From Fidelibacterota bacterium (lineage in GTDB: Bacteria; Pseudomonadota; Alphaproteobacteria; Rhodospirillales; Rhodospirillaceae), in NCBI GenBank assembly GCA_947476625.1, contig CANJRA010000007.1, positions 1-64,000 on the forward strand: 64,000 nt of DNA, read 5' to 3'. The notes below the pieces were generated by a model. It saw only the letters and a list, made by a program, of their open reading frames with translations. It did no database searches and had not been told where the DNA came from. The position numbers were made by a program, and so were the translations under genes. This document shows, piece after piece, positions 1 to 9,205 of the stretch; positions within the stretch are counted from its first letter, which is position 1, and the number at the start of each line of letters is the position of its first letter.

Positions 1-2
1 GG

Positions 3-185
3 GCGACCCGGCGGCATTTTTCAGCCGAAGACAAGATACGCATCGTGCTGGACGGCCTGCGCGGCGAAGACAGCATTGCCGAGTTGTGCCGTCGCGAGGG
101 TATTGCCCAAAGCCTCTATTACGTCTGGTCGAAGGAGTTCCTTGAGGCCGGCAAGCGCCGGCTTGCAGGTGACACGGCCGAACGC
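3..185 (+). mobile_element. IS3-family transposase OrfA remnant (partial)
   Basis: The reading frame entering from the left edge encodes an OrfA-type helix-turn-helix protein: FSAEDKIRIVLDGLRGEDS, then IAELCRREGIAQSLYYVWSK and an EFLEAGKRRLAGDTA stretch. This is the HTH_Tnp_1 pattern of IS3/IS911-group OrfA, which would bind the element's terminal repeats. Similarity stops near 185, about 60 residues in, where a normal OrfA is about 90-100 residues and is followed by an OrfB integrase. No OrfB follows, so this is an inactive 5' fragment. It abuts the truncated 3' end of the hydrolase-like gene on the other strand, which suggests the insertion or a later deletion destroyed both. Confidence 0.75.
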
Positions 186-235
186 CGGATGTACGCGTTC
201 GGCCCTCCCCGTGAGGGGGTGAACGAAAAGGCCAG

Positions 236-1072
236 TCAGGCCCGCGTTTTAGGGTCTTTTCCTAGAGAATCGCGGAATGTGCCCAAAGTCGCCAAGCTGT
301 CGAGCGCCACTTTGCTGCCAAGGCTGTGGGTCGAAATCATTATGTCGTCGTCATGGATGACGTTACGCTTCGTGTCCTGCCATGCGCAGGCCTCATGCGC
401 AGCGGTTGGGTAGTCGGCCCACTCGCCCCGCCCCACCCAGCACAGGGCTTGCAGCATGCTGCCGCGGATCGCATCGCCTTTGGTGCCGCCATAAGCCAGG
501 GGATCCGTGAAGCTGTTGATTAAACCCTTCAGCGAAATATTCAGATCCGCACGCGCCTTAGCTGAAATGCCGTATTCATCAAAGGCGATGGCCTTGCGCT
601 CATCGTCCAACAGGCTCGCGTAGGTAAGCTCGAAAGTCAGAAGTTCTGCGCCTTGAGCGTTGGCGTAACGTGAAATACGCAACGACCCTAAGTCTACATC
701 GGGTGCCGTGGTCTTCGCGTCGCGCGGCGCTTTCTGCGCGATGGTCTTGACCGTCGGGTCGATGCTGTCCAATCCCAGAGACCGTATGAGATTGCGTTGC
801 AGGCGTTCCGAATGGCCCGGCAGCTGCGGGCCGATGCCGTGAACGATCACTAAACGGGTGGTTTTGTGCGATGTCGGCGTAGCGGTTTTCAAGGTCTTGT
901 CGAGGCCGGTGAACTCCGGACCGGTCACCTCACACATGCTGGTTTCCGGGGCAGGCTTTTCCTCGGCCTTTTCCATAATGGCCTGGGTCACGCCTTTGCC
1001 GATGCTGCTTCATCCTCCCAGCAGAACGGCTATGGCGGTCAGGGCAGCAAGATTTGGAAGCTTGTTGTGCAC
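236..1072 (-). pseudogene. Alpha/beta-hydrolase-like lipoprotein, nonsense-mutated and 3'-truncated
   Basis: Read from GTG at 1072, the frame starts VHNKLPNLAALTAIAVLLGG, a lipoprotein signal peptide, then TGA at 1012-1010 exactly where the lipobox Cys (TGC) is expected, then in the same frame SSIGKGVTQAIMEKAEE and about 250 further residues. These include LVIVHGIG, an oxyanion-loop-like segment, and ISTHSLGSKVALDSL, a nucleophile-elbow-like Ser. The protein stops shortly after the elbow, so the acid and His part of a hydrolase fold is missing, and an IS3 remnant lies next to it. Seen: the stop codon and truncation. Inferred: a former outer-membrane or periplasmic lipoprotein hydrolase. A GTG at 991 could start a cytoplasmic remnant of 251 residues. 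A sequencing error at the TGA is possible. Confidence 0.6.
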
Positions 1073-1312
1073 GGTGGGGTCTCGTTGGGGGGGGGCTAAG
1101 TCATATTACTCTGCCGGGATTAGACCCGGTTTCACCATTATAACGCTTTACGTGCAAAAAGGGTCAGGCGTGTAGCCACAGAAAAATACAGCCCCTGCAA
1201 AATGTTACTTTTATTGCGTCTGGTTATCGTCTCAGGCATCCTCGCATCATCGTTGCTGTGGGGGACGGTGCTATGAAAAAATGCTTTGCGTGGGCCGGCA
1301 GCTTAAAAGACA

Positions 1313-3193
1313 TCAAACGTCTTCAGCGCCTTGTTTGCGCGCCATGATTTCGTCGAATCTGGGCATGGTGACGTGATCGTCGGCGCTGATGCCTTTGCCG
1401 GTCAGCACGCTCCAGAACGTTTTGACGATAATTTTGATGTCCAGCCAGAAGCCTACGTTGTCGGCGTACCAGACGTCGTGCGCGAACTTCTCTTCCCATG
1501 TGAGTGCGTTACGACCGTTAATTTGCAGCCAGCCTGTCACACCCGGCTTCACATCGTGACGGCGGCGCTGTTCAGCCGAATAGTACGGCAGATATTCCGG
1601 CAGCAGCGGCCGCGGCCCGACAAGACTCATATCGCCCAGCAGTATATTTAAAAGCTGGGGTAGCTCATCCAGCGAAAACCGCCGCAGAAAAATTCCCAGC
1701 GGTGTCAGGCGCGCGTCATCGGGCAGCAAAGCGCCGACGGCGTCACGCGCATTCGTCATGGTGCGAAATTTGTAAATCCGGAACAGCTTGCCTTTTAGGC
1801 CTGTGCGCATTTGCGTAAACGCAGCCGGTCCGCCCATTTTTATCCGTATGATGATCGCCAACAGCAGCATCACGGGCGACAACACAATTAATCCGATGGC
1901 GGAAACGATGACATCCAGAATGCGTTTTGCGCGCAAGCTGCGCCGACGCATCACGGCGTGGCGCGGATCGGCGGAAACACTTTCTTCGATAAGGCTGCGG
2001 ATTTCCCGCGCAATGCGGTGGAGGTTGAAACGCCCCGCCGCCAGCGCGGCTGCCTGCTGATTGGCGCGTCTCAGTCCGTCACCATCTTTCAAATAGTCTA
2101 CCAACTCGCGCGCGGCAGTAGTTATATCGCCTTCCGGCAAGCCAAGGCCCGCGCCACGGCCTTCGATCAACTCTTTTTGCCATCCCGTCGTCGCAAGAAT
2201 GACAGGCCGCGACGCTGCTAATGCATCAAAGAACAGATGCAACGAACCGCGCGCTGCGGGACGGCCTTCGCCCATGATAACCGCGCTGGCCGCACTTAGC
2301 AGAAACGGCAATTCTCGCCGCGGCAACGGATCGAGAAACCATAAGCTCTTACCGAGAATACCCAGCTCCAACGCGCGCGCTTCTAGTTTGCCGCGCATCG
2401 GACCATCGCCGCACAGCGCAAATTTTGCGGTGCTGCCGTCGCGTGATTGTGCCGCCGCCGCCAGCTCAAGAATAGCATCGAGCGGCCGCGATGCTTCCAT
2501 GGCGCCGGCATAAACGACCAAAGCGCCTTGGGCGAGGTGAGGGTAAGCAGACAAGGCTGGAGAATTCGCGCCGGGCTGCGCGGTAAACAGCGTCGTGTCG
2601 CAACCCGGTGCGCTGACTAATATTTTTGCTTCGCGAATTCTTTGCGCCGTCAGCGCGTCTTTCACGTCGCGCGACAGCACAATGATCTGCCGCGCACTGC
2701 GCGCCGCCACGCGAAAGATGGCGCGCTCGATCCATGTATCTATGCGCATGCGCAACGATGCTGTCGCGGCTGGCTTTTCGGGCATGCCCTCGCGTGCGTC
2801 CAGCACCCAGGGAATCCCACGCACCGCGCAGAACAGCATCACCATTGGCAGCAGACTTAGCGGCTGGTCGGTGGCTAATACGGCGTCGACATCGCCCGCC
2901 GCGCGCCACATCCGCCACGTCGCCCTGCGGCTGAATGTGTCGATGACATATTTCGCCACGGGATACCCGAAGCGCGCGCGCGTATGAACGCGCACAGTCG
3001 TCACCGTCATGCCGTCGATCTCGGGCGCTTCGTTTTTTAACGCGGCGGATGTGGTCAGTACGCTGACGCGGTGTCCGGCCTGCGTAAGCCTGCATCCGAT
3101 GTCATAGCTGCGGGTCGCGCCGGGCTGGTCGGCGAGCCGAAAAAACGGATCGAGAAGAAGAATGTGGAGGCGAGGTGGCGCTACGGCGGTCAT
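1313..3193 (-). CDS. Fused GT4 glycosyltransferase / polyprenyl-phosphate sugar-1-phosphate transferase
   Basis: A 626-residue two-domain protein. Residues about 10-390 form a GT-B retaining glycosyltransferase (group 1/GT4 type) with VVYAGAMEASRPLDAILEL and FALCGDGPMRGKLEARALEL in the nucleotide-sugar half. Residues about 425-615 form a monotopic phosphoglycosyl transferase (WcaJ/PglC type): a membrane re-entrant segment after RAKRILDVIVSAIGL, the FRIYKFRTM motif, the catalytic Asp-Glu pair in SLDELPQLLNI, and MSLVGPRPLLPEY. The C-terminal half should move a sugar phosphate to undecaprenyl phosphate at the inner membrane; the N-terminal half should add another sugar. It lies 24 bases after the aminotransferase gene, so one glycan operon is likely. 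The sugar substrate is unknown. Confidence 0.88.
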   Translation of the reverse strand: MTAVAPPRLHILLLDPFFRLADQPGATRSYDIGCRLTQAGHRVSVLTTSAALKNEAPEIDGMTVTTVRVHTRARFGYPVAKYVIDTFSRRATWRMWRAAGDVDAVLATDQPLSLLPMVMLFCAVRGIPWVLDAREGMPEKPAATASLRMRIDTWIERAIFRVAARSARQIIVLSRDVKDALTAQRIREAKILVSAPGCDTTLFTAQPGANSPALSAYPHLAQGALVVYAGAMEASRPLDAILELAAAAQSRDGSTAKFALCGDGPMRGKLEARALELGILGKSLWFLDPLPRRELPFLLSAASAVIMGEGRPAARGSLHLFFDALAASRPVILATTGWQKELIEGRGAGLGLPEGDITTAARELVDYLKDGDGLRRANQQAAALAAGRFNLHRIAREIRSLIEESVSADPRHAVMRRRSLRAKRILDVIVSAIGLIVLSPVMLLLAIIIRIKMGGPAAFTQMRTGLKGKLFRIYKFRTMTNARDAVGALLPDDARLTPLGIFLRRFSLDELPQLLNILLGDMSLVGPRPLLPEYLPYYSAEQRRRHDVKPGVTGWLQINGRNALTWEEKFAHDVWYADNVGFWLDIKIIVKTFWSVLTGKGISADDHVTMPRFDEIMARKQGAEDV

Positions 3194-3217
3194 GACGGAC
3201 TTTATAACGCGTCGCGC

Positions 3218-4399
3218 TCAGCGTGTCGCGGACGCAATCACCGCGCGCGTGGTTTCGGCAATGAAGCCGACATTTTCTGGTGTCAGATTGGGATGCACGG
3301 GCAGCATCAAAGTTGTATCGGCTATGGCGTCGGCCTTAGGGTGTGCGGGTTGCGCGCGATAACCTGCGGCGGCAAAAGCATCTTCGTGCGAAATGTCCGG
3401 GCAGGCTCCGGCAATAGCGGGAATGCCTTTTTGATTCAGTTCGGCGCAAATCCGGTCGCGTGACCATCCGTCCTTCAGTGCGTTCGGCGTCACGAAGGCG
3501 TAATATTTATAGTAGGCATGCACGACATCAGCCGGCGGGCGCGGGACTGTCACAGCATTCAGGCCGCTTAACGCTTCGGTGATGCGGGCGGCATGGGCGT
3601 TACGCTGCGCTGTCCAATGCGGCAATTTTTTTAACTGCAGACGACCAATAGCGGACTGAAACTCTGTCAGGCGTGCATTGGTGCCGAACGTACTTACCAG
3701 CCATTTAAAGCCCGGTGGCGTGTCGACGGCATTCACGCGGTCGAAACTCTTGCCGTGATCGCGCAGCGCCCACATGCGTTTGTATAGTACGCTGTCGTTA
3801 GTGACGATCATGCCGCCTTCGCCGCCGGTCGAGATGATCTTGTCCTGGCAAAAGGAAAAACACCCGATGTGTCCAATGCTTCCTACAGGGCGTCCCCGAT
3901 CCATGGCGCCGTGCGCCTGCGCGCAATCTTCCACGACCTTGAAGCCGTGATGCTCCGCCAATGCCATCAGTGGCGCCATATCAACGGGCCAGCCCGCCAA
4001 ATGCACCGGGATGACGGCTTTGGTGCGCGCGCTCAAGACCACGGCAACGCTCGCCGCTGTCAAATTTTGCGAGACCGGATCGATGTCCGCGACCACCGGT
4101 TTTGCGCCGCGCCGCGCCACCGCCGACGCCGTGGCAATAAACGTCCGCGCCGGCACGACGACCTCATCTCCGGCGCCAAGACCCAGGGCCTCTAACGCGA
4201 TTTCCAATGCGAGCGTACCGTTGGCGATGGCGATGCCGTGCGCAACGCCGCAATGTGCCGCGTATTCGGTTTCAAACAGCTTACCTTCGCCGCCGGTCCA
4301 GTAATTGACGCGGCCGGTATGTAAGACCACGCTCGCCGCCGCGATCTCATCGTCGCTGTAGAACGGCCATGGCGCTAAGGTTGATGCGGGTGAAGCCAT
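3218..4399 (-). CDS. DegT/DnrJ/EryC1/StrS-family sugar aminotransferase
   Basis: A 393-residue PLP enzyme of the DegT/DnrJ/EryC1/StrS family, which aminates nucleotide-bound keto-sugars. Visible features are IANGTLALEIALEALGLGAG in the PLP phosphate region, EDCAQAHGA, the Schiff-base Lys in CFSFCQDKIISTGGEGG, and a C-terminal MLPVHPNLT segment. Length is normal for the family. It is transcribed with the glycosyltransferase fusion downstream and the membrane protein upstream, so it probably makes the amino sugar carried by a surface glycan. It resembles enzymes making UDP- or GDP-linked 4-amino sugars; the exact substrate cannot be read from sequence. Confidence 0.9.
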   Translation of the reverse strand: MASPASTLAPWPFYSDDEIAAASVVLHTGRVNYWTGGEGKLFETEYAAHCGVAHGIAIANGTLALEIALEALGLGAGDEVVVPARTFIATASAVARRGAKPVVADIDPVSQNLTAASVAVVLSARTKAVIPVHLAGWPVDMAPLMALAEHHGFKVVEDCAQAHGAMDRGRPVGSIGHIGCFSFCQDKIISTGGEGGMIVTNDSVLYKRMWALRDHGKSFDRVNAVDTPPGFKWLVSTFGTNARLTEFQSAIGRLQLKKLPHWTAQRNAHAARITEALSGLNAVTVPRPPADVVHAYYKYYAFVTPNALKDGWSRDRICAELNQKGIPAIAGACPDISHEDAFAAAGYRAQPAHPKADAIADTTLMLPVHPNLTPENVGFIAETTRAVIASATR

Positions 4400-4435
4400 T
4401 GATGACGTTACTGTACTGTCTTCACTGCGCCGGCT

Positions 4436-6109
4436 TCACTGTGCTGTCTTCCGCTTATAAAGCTGAACGGTTTCGCCGCGGAATATGATGGTCGCCGCCA
4501 GATTGAAGCGCGGCGTGATCTGCGCCAGCAGCGGACGTTGATCGTATGTTGTGTCCTGCTGAAGAATGATCGCGTCGTAGTCGCGTTCGATCCAGCGCGC
4601 CAGCGTCTCGTCGCTCCACAATGTCTCTTCCTCGATGGCCGCTTGCACGGCCTCGCGGGCTTGCCCGCCGAGCTTCGCATTAATAACGCGCTTGCTGAGT
4701 GCCGGTTCGATACTTTGCGCCGGAATCATGTGGCCCGACAGAAACACGGCGTAGGGAAGTGCGGCCAGGTTTTTGGTTCCCAGGCTGTGCAGCACGAGAA
4801 TAGGTTCGCGTCCCTGTGCCTGGCTCGAAATCCATCGTGCCATGGTTTCGATTTCGGCCAGTTCCGTCGCAGCACCTGGGTTGATCATCATCGGCACCGG
4901 GAACGCGCGGGCATCGGCCTGTGTCGCGAAGTTCGGCGCGAATGTGTTGAGTCCCACCGCCAGAACTGCACCGATCAGCACCAACGGCGCTTGCGGCACC
5001 CCTTTGCGCCGCGCCCGCAGCGAAATCATCGCCAGTGTCAGCGCGGCTGCCAGCGCGCCTATCGCGCTGAAATAAGGCGCATAGGAGAGAATGCAGCGTG
5101 GGCAGGTGCCTTGCGAGGCCAGATAGTGTCCCAGCACAAGCCACACGAAATACAGCGGCGCAATCCACAGAACACGCAGACCGGGTCCGGCGAATGCCAG
5201 CAGCAGCACCGCCAGAAACAACGTGCCGCTATAAGGCAACACGAACGCATTCAAAAGATCGCTGAGATTTAAGCGCGCGAAAGCCGGCCCCATGGTCGTG
5301 TCGGCGGTCGTGCCTTTATCGATTAAGGTGAAGTTCGGTGCGAGCAATCCGGCATCGCTCAGCCAGGGCGAGATCACGGGCAGACGTAACGCGTATTCAC
5401 CCAACCTCGGTGGAAAGGCCGAGAGTACACCGCCCATCACGGCCGCAATCGCTGCAATCAGCAGCAGTGCATGGACCATGCGCTGGCGACCAATGGCGGC
5501 AATATATAATGGCGCTAGCACGACGATGCTGAGCAGCATGTTCTGACGATAGAAGAACATTGCCGCACACAGCACGCCCATGAGCAACGTTATCCAAGGG
5601 CGCGGGCGGCCAAGGCTGGTAACGATCAACCAGATCGCTGCAAGGTGCAGCATCGATACTGTTGCCGTCGGCGTCGCGGTAGCGAAGTAAAAGCTCGTCG
5701 CCGGTGTCGCGAGGAAAATGAACACTGCTGCGGCGGCAACGAGCGTGTTGGCCGTTAAGCGGCGGCAGATCGCAAACAGCAACGCCGCGTTGATGACGCC
5801 GATGCCGATCGACAGCATGCGGGCAGGGATACGTCCCATGCCCTGAAGTTCCTGCCAGAAACCCAGCTGATAGAAGTAGAACGGCATCCGCGCTGTGGCG
5901 TCGGTGGCGGTGTAGGGCGACACAAGGCCGCTGGCGTACCACAGCGATTTGATGAGGTACGCGACCTCCTCGCCCGAGGTGTGGCCGTTCAAAAGCGCCT
6001 GGAAGGCGACAACGCCGTAAGTCCCGGCCGCGCCCAGAAACAGGACCGCCGTCGGCAATAGATTGGGCCGGTTGGCCGGAGGTTTCGCCTGTGCGTCTCT
6101 GTCCGTCAT
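4436..6109 (-). CDS. Polytopic membrane protein, probable GT-C-type glycosyltransferase
   Basis: A 557-residue protein with about ten or more hydrophobic helices from residue 17 (LPTAVLFLGAAGTYGVVAFQ) to about 370, then a soluble C-terminal domain of about 170 residues ending LAATIIFRGETVQLYKR. A first large loop containing SGEEVAYLIKSLWYASGLVS followed by many helices and a soluble C-terminal domain is the layout of GT-C enzymes (ArnT/PMT-like) that use polyprenyl-linked sugars, but I see no decisive motif. It is the first gene of the minus-strand glycan cluster. Alternative: a membrane protein of unknown function in surface polysaccharide assembly. Confidence 0.7.
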   Translation of the reverse strand: MTDRDAQAKPPANRPNLLPTAVLFLGAAGTYGVVAFQALLNGHTSGEEVAYLIKSLWYASGLVSPYTATDATARMPFYFYQLGFWQELQGMGRIPARMLSIGIGVINAALLFAICRRLTANTLVAAAAVFIFLATPATSFYFATATPTATVSMLHLAAIWLIVTSLGRPRPWITLLMGVLCAAMFFYRQNMLLSIVVLAPLYIAAIGRQRMVHALLLIAAIAAVMGGVLSAFPPRLGEYALRLPVISPWLSDAGLLAPNFTLIDKGTTADTTMGPAFARLNLSDLLNAFVLPYSGTLFLAVLLLAFAGPGLRVLWIAPLYFVWLVLGHYLASQGTCPRCILSYAPYFSAIGALAAALTLAMISLRARRKGVPQAPLVLIGAVLAVGLNTFAPNFATQADARAFPVPMMINPGAATELAEIETMARWISSQAQGREPILVLHSLGTKNLAALPYAVFLSGHMIPAQSIEPALSKRVINAKLGGQAREAVQAAIEEETLWSDETLARWIERDYDAIILQQDTTYDQRPLLAQITPRFNLAATIIFRGETVQLYKRKTAQ

Positions 6110-6440
6110 GTCCGGCTCCCCAGGCCCGCCAACAAAGGACGGGCGACCGTCGGGCGGGTATTTCCTTGGTATCGTTAGGGAAATACTTTGAAAGCTCTGC
6201 CCAGGGCCGGCGGTATTCTACCTACTTCTGATAACTGCGCAGCAAGTTTCTCGCTTAGGCCATTGACTGGAAAGGGTTTATTAAGCCCGGAATGAAACGC
6301 TGGCTGGGCAATTGCGGCAATGGACAGCACGCGGGCGAAACGCCATAATGCGGCTCGATCACACGGTTTCACGGCTTATTGGGTTTGGGCGCAACGCGGC
6401 TTCTGCTGCGCGCGTTTGTGTTTCTAAGTCCGTGCACATC
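6110..6440. other. Divergent intergenic region
   Basis: About 330 bases separate the minus-strand glycan operon from the plus-strand subtilase gene. The region should hold both promoters. I see no strong sigma-70 pair, repeat or RNA gene. Frames that cross it lack a recognisable protein. Confidence 0.4.
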
Positions 6441-8615
6441 ATGACCGCAGCCATTCCCCCCATTTCCCGCTCCTTTTCCAGCCTGCTGTCCCGCCGCCTC
6501 CTTTGGGTTATGGGAGCGTTTCTCGCCGTCGCCGCCGCGGTGCCGGTGCATGCCGACAGCAGCGACGTATTGAAACGCGTTCAGCGCGACGGCCAGGCAC
6601 GTGTGATCGTGCGCATGAAGGCCGAGGCTGCCGGCGTACCTTGGTCGGCGATTCAATCGACCGTGCGTCAACGCGCGGCTGTGGCCGCCGCACTTGAGAA
6701 TACCGAGGCGTCTTTCCGCAATGCGCGCGTCCGGCCGACTAAGACTTTCCGCACGTTGCCCTTCATGGGCGCAACGGTGAACCAGGAACAACTTCTCGAA
6801 CTTATGGCGTCGCCCGATGTGGAATCGGTGTCGCTCGTGCGCCGCGAACGTCGCATGGAAAATGCCACGCGGTCTTTGGAAAGCATCCAGGTCAGCACAG
6901 GGATTGCGTCGATAGATGTCGCTAGCGCGTGGTCGCGCGGTTTCGACGGTTCCGGATACGCGATTGCCGTGATCGACGACGGTTTCAACTTCAATCACCC
7001 AATGCTGAAAGGCAAGAACACCGGCGATGCGTGTTTCTCCTCCGATTTCGGCACCACCACTAAAAACAACTGCCCCTCCGGCACGACGCCGCAGATCGGC
7101 CCTGGTGCTGCATCCAATTGCCCCGCCGGCGGGACACGCTGTGGCCACGGCACGCATGTAGCGTCCGTCGCGGCGGGTAATGATGGTGTGAATTTCGGCG
7201 TCGCGCGCGGTGCGAAAATCGTGCCGATAGACGTGTTCTCGACCGAAACCGATGCTACTGCTTGCTTCCCGGATGCGGCACCTTGCGAACTGACGGACAC
7301 GCTCGTGGTTCTCGATGCGCTCGATTACATCAACGAACACGCGGCGGAGCTGAAGATCGCGGCGGTCAACTATAGCGTCGGCGGTACAACCCGTGACGGC
7401 TATTGCGATGAAGATCCGCGCAAAAGCGTCATCGACATGCTGCGGCAAAAGGGCATTGCCGTGGTCGCTGCGGCTGGTAACAACGGGCTGACAGGAAAGA
7501 CCATCACACCTGCCTGCATTTCGTCGGCGGTCGCCGTGGGCGCCACTAACGACGATACGACGATTGCCAGCTTCTCGAATTTCGCTTCTATCCTCGACTT
7601 CATGGCGCCGGGCGTCAGCGTCGCGGGCGCATCGAACACTGGTACGGGTCTTGTTGTTAAAAGCGGCACGTCCATGTCGACCCCGCATGTTGCGGGCGCG
7701 TGGGCGGTGATGCGCTCGGCCTTTCCGAGCGCCACTTTCGAGCAGATTGAAAATATATTGAAGGAAACCGGTCTTGCCGTAACCCGCATAAACTCGGGCA
7801 TAACCGTTCCGAAAATTCAAATCAGCAAAGCAATTGACCGGCTGCAAGGTAAGGATCGCCAGTTTCTCAGCAATATAATCAGTCCCAATGCGCAGTATTT
7901 GGGTCGGTCGTATCTGCGCTTCTTCAACAACTCCGCTGCTAAGGGCACGGTCACGATTACGTTGCGCGACGTCGGCACCGGCGAAGCGGTTGGAACCTGG
8001 ACAAGCACGGCTATTTCCGCCAACGCGGCGCCGCAAATCGATCTGCAGACGATCGAAAAAAATGCCACACCTGTCAATGCTACCCGGCCCATCACCGATA
8101 CCACGCGCACGTACTACAATTTCGAAATCAGCAGCAGCTTTGCAGGCTATATGCAGCATGTGCTGTGGTCACCCGAACCGGGCGTGTTGGGCAATCTCAC
8201 AAGTTGCGCGACGGGCTTTTCGTCTGATGCTTCAACAGCCGGCAATGTCTATGCATCTGCCAGCGGTGGTTATCTATCGCGTGTGCGTATCGTAAACGCC
8301 GGCGGCACCCCCGACAGCGCGGTGCTGATTTATTATAATACCGAGACGGGCGCCGAGATCGGTCGATGGACCAGTGGTGCGATTGCGGCCGGTGCTGCTG
8401 TCGAGATGACGCCAGCATACCTTGAATCGCAGCTTCCCGCACTCAAGGCCGCTGTCGATACAGGGCTCGCGCAGTACAGCATCAAACTTTCCAAGCTGGC
8501 GGGCTATGTTCAGCACGTTGTTTTAAACGGCTCCATCGGCGTTTTGATGGATATGTCGCCCAAATGTGATCTGCGCGCGACGTCGACCGCCGCGATTACG
8601 ACGAGCGTACCCTAG
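6441..8615 (+). CDS. Secreted S8 (subtilisin-like) serine protease with duplicated C-terminal domain
   Basis: The ATG at 6441 is preferred over upstream in-frame starts because it places a signal peptide (RLLWVMGAFLAVAAAVPVHA) near the N-terminus of a 724-residue protein. An I9-like propeptide follows (ARVIVRMKAEAAGVP). The subtilase domain has the full triad: Asp about 179 in AVIDDGFNFNHP, His about 236 in CGHGTHVAS and Ser about 411 in SGTSMSTPHVAGA. Paired cysteines between Asp and His (CFSS, NNCPSG, NCPAG, RCGHG) suggest disulfides and an extracytoplasmic location. Residues about 485-715 hold two related beta-rich repeats of about 115-125 residues. It is expected to degrade extracellular or periplasmic protein. 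It stands alone. Confidence 0.92.
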   Translation: MTAAIPPISRSFSSLLSRRLLWVMGAFLAVAAAVPVHADSSDVLKRVQRDGQARVIVRMKAEAAGVPWSAIQSTVRQRAAVAAALENTEASFRNARVRPTKTFRTLPFMGATVNQEQLLELMASPDVESVSLVRRERRMENATRSLESIQVSTGIASIDVASAWSRGFDGSGYAIAVIDDGFNFNHPMLKGKNTGDACFSSDFGTTTKNNCPSGTTPQIGPGAASNCPAGGTRCGHGTHVASVAAGNDGVNFGVARGAKIVPIDVFSTETDATACFPDAAPCELTDTLVVLDALDYINEHAAELKIAAVNYSVGGTTRDGYCDEDPRKSVIDMLRQKGIAVVAAAGNNGLTGKTITPACISSAVAVGATNDDTTIASFSNFASILDFMAPGVSVAGASNTGTGLVVKSGTSMSTPHVAGAWAVMRSAFPSATFEQIENILKETGLAVTRINSGITVPKIQISKAIDRLQGKDRQFLSNIISPNAQYLGRSYLRFFNNSAAKGTVTITLRDVGTGEAVGTWTSTAISANAAPQIDLQTIEKNATPVNATRPITDTTRTYYNFEISSSFAGYMQHVLWSPEPGVLGNLTSCATGFSSDASTAGNVYASASGGYLSRVRIVNAGGTPDSAVLIYYNTETGAEIGRWTSGAIAAGAAVEMTPAYLESQLPALKAAVDTGLAQYSIKLSKLAGYVQHVVLNGSIGVLMDMSPKCDLRATSTAAITTSVP

Positions 8616-8625
8616 CGCGGCAGGG

Positions 8626-9093
8626 CTAATCCCGACGCCGGAATTTGCGGCGGCGTGGCTCCAGTATCAATGCCACCACCGGCAATTTGACGATCTCGTA
8701 GATCACAAAGCCTACCAACATGCCGAGGATGATATAGACGATGCTGTCGGCGCTGGTCGGCAGGCCCGGCGCAAAGTCGCGCCATGTGCCGGCGATCATT
8801 GTCGTATCCGCGTGACGTAGGAAAGCGAACGGCTTGGTGAAAATATTGGCTTCGGTAATGGCCTGATAGGCGTTTTGTAAAGCCGCCACCCGGCGCTGGG
8901 CTTCGGCTTCCAATTCCCGCCGTACGGTCTCGCTCATCACCTGATAGAGCAGCCCATGCTGCACACTGTTTAAATGCGCTTTGGCTTCGTCGAAATGCCC
9001 GCCCAATCTTTGAACATACTGGATCATGAAGGTTTGGGCTTGGCTGGCGGCAACACCGCCTGCGGCGATGGCCACGCCCCCCCAAAAACCCAT
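8626..9093 (-). CDS. DUF2937 family membrane protein
   Basis: A 155-residue protein with an N-terminal hydrophobic segment, a central helical stretch (IQYVQRLGGHFDEAKAHL, then ETVRRELEAEAQRRVAAL) and a C-terminal membrane helix in IVYIILGMLVGFVIYEIVKL. This layout and the Q-R-hydrophobic-HxxEA pattern match the DUF2937 family of inner-membrane proteins of unknown function. The start is uncertain. A different frame upstream encodes VSWVFRKLDGFLGG and meets this frame at a run of seven C (9077-9083); removing one base would give a continuous N-terminus closer to what the family shows. The gene is convergent with the subtilase gene. Confidence 0.7.
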   Translation of the reverse strand: MGFWGGVAIAAGGVAASQAQTFMIQYVQRLGGHFDEAKAHLNSVQHGLLYQVMSETVRRELEAEAQRRVAALQNAYQAITEANIFTKPFAFLRHADTTMIAGTWRDFAPGLPTSADSIVYIILGMLVGFVIYEIVKLPVVALILEPRRRKFRRRD

Positions 9094-9205
9094 CCAGCTT
9101 ACGAAATACCCAAGACACGCCAGCTACCCTTATCTTTCCATTCCGCCGCTGCTTGACTATAAGGCCCTGACTCTCCTCCCGCGATCCTAAATTTCATACA
9201 ACCGC

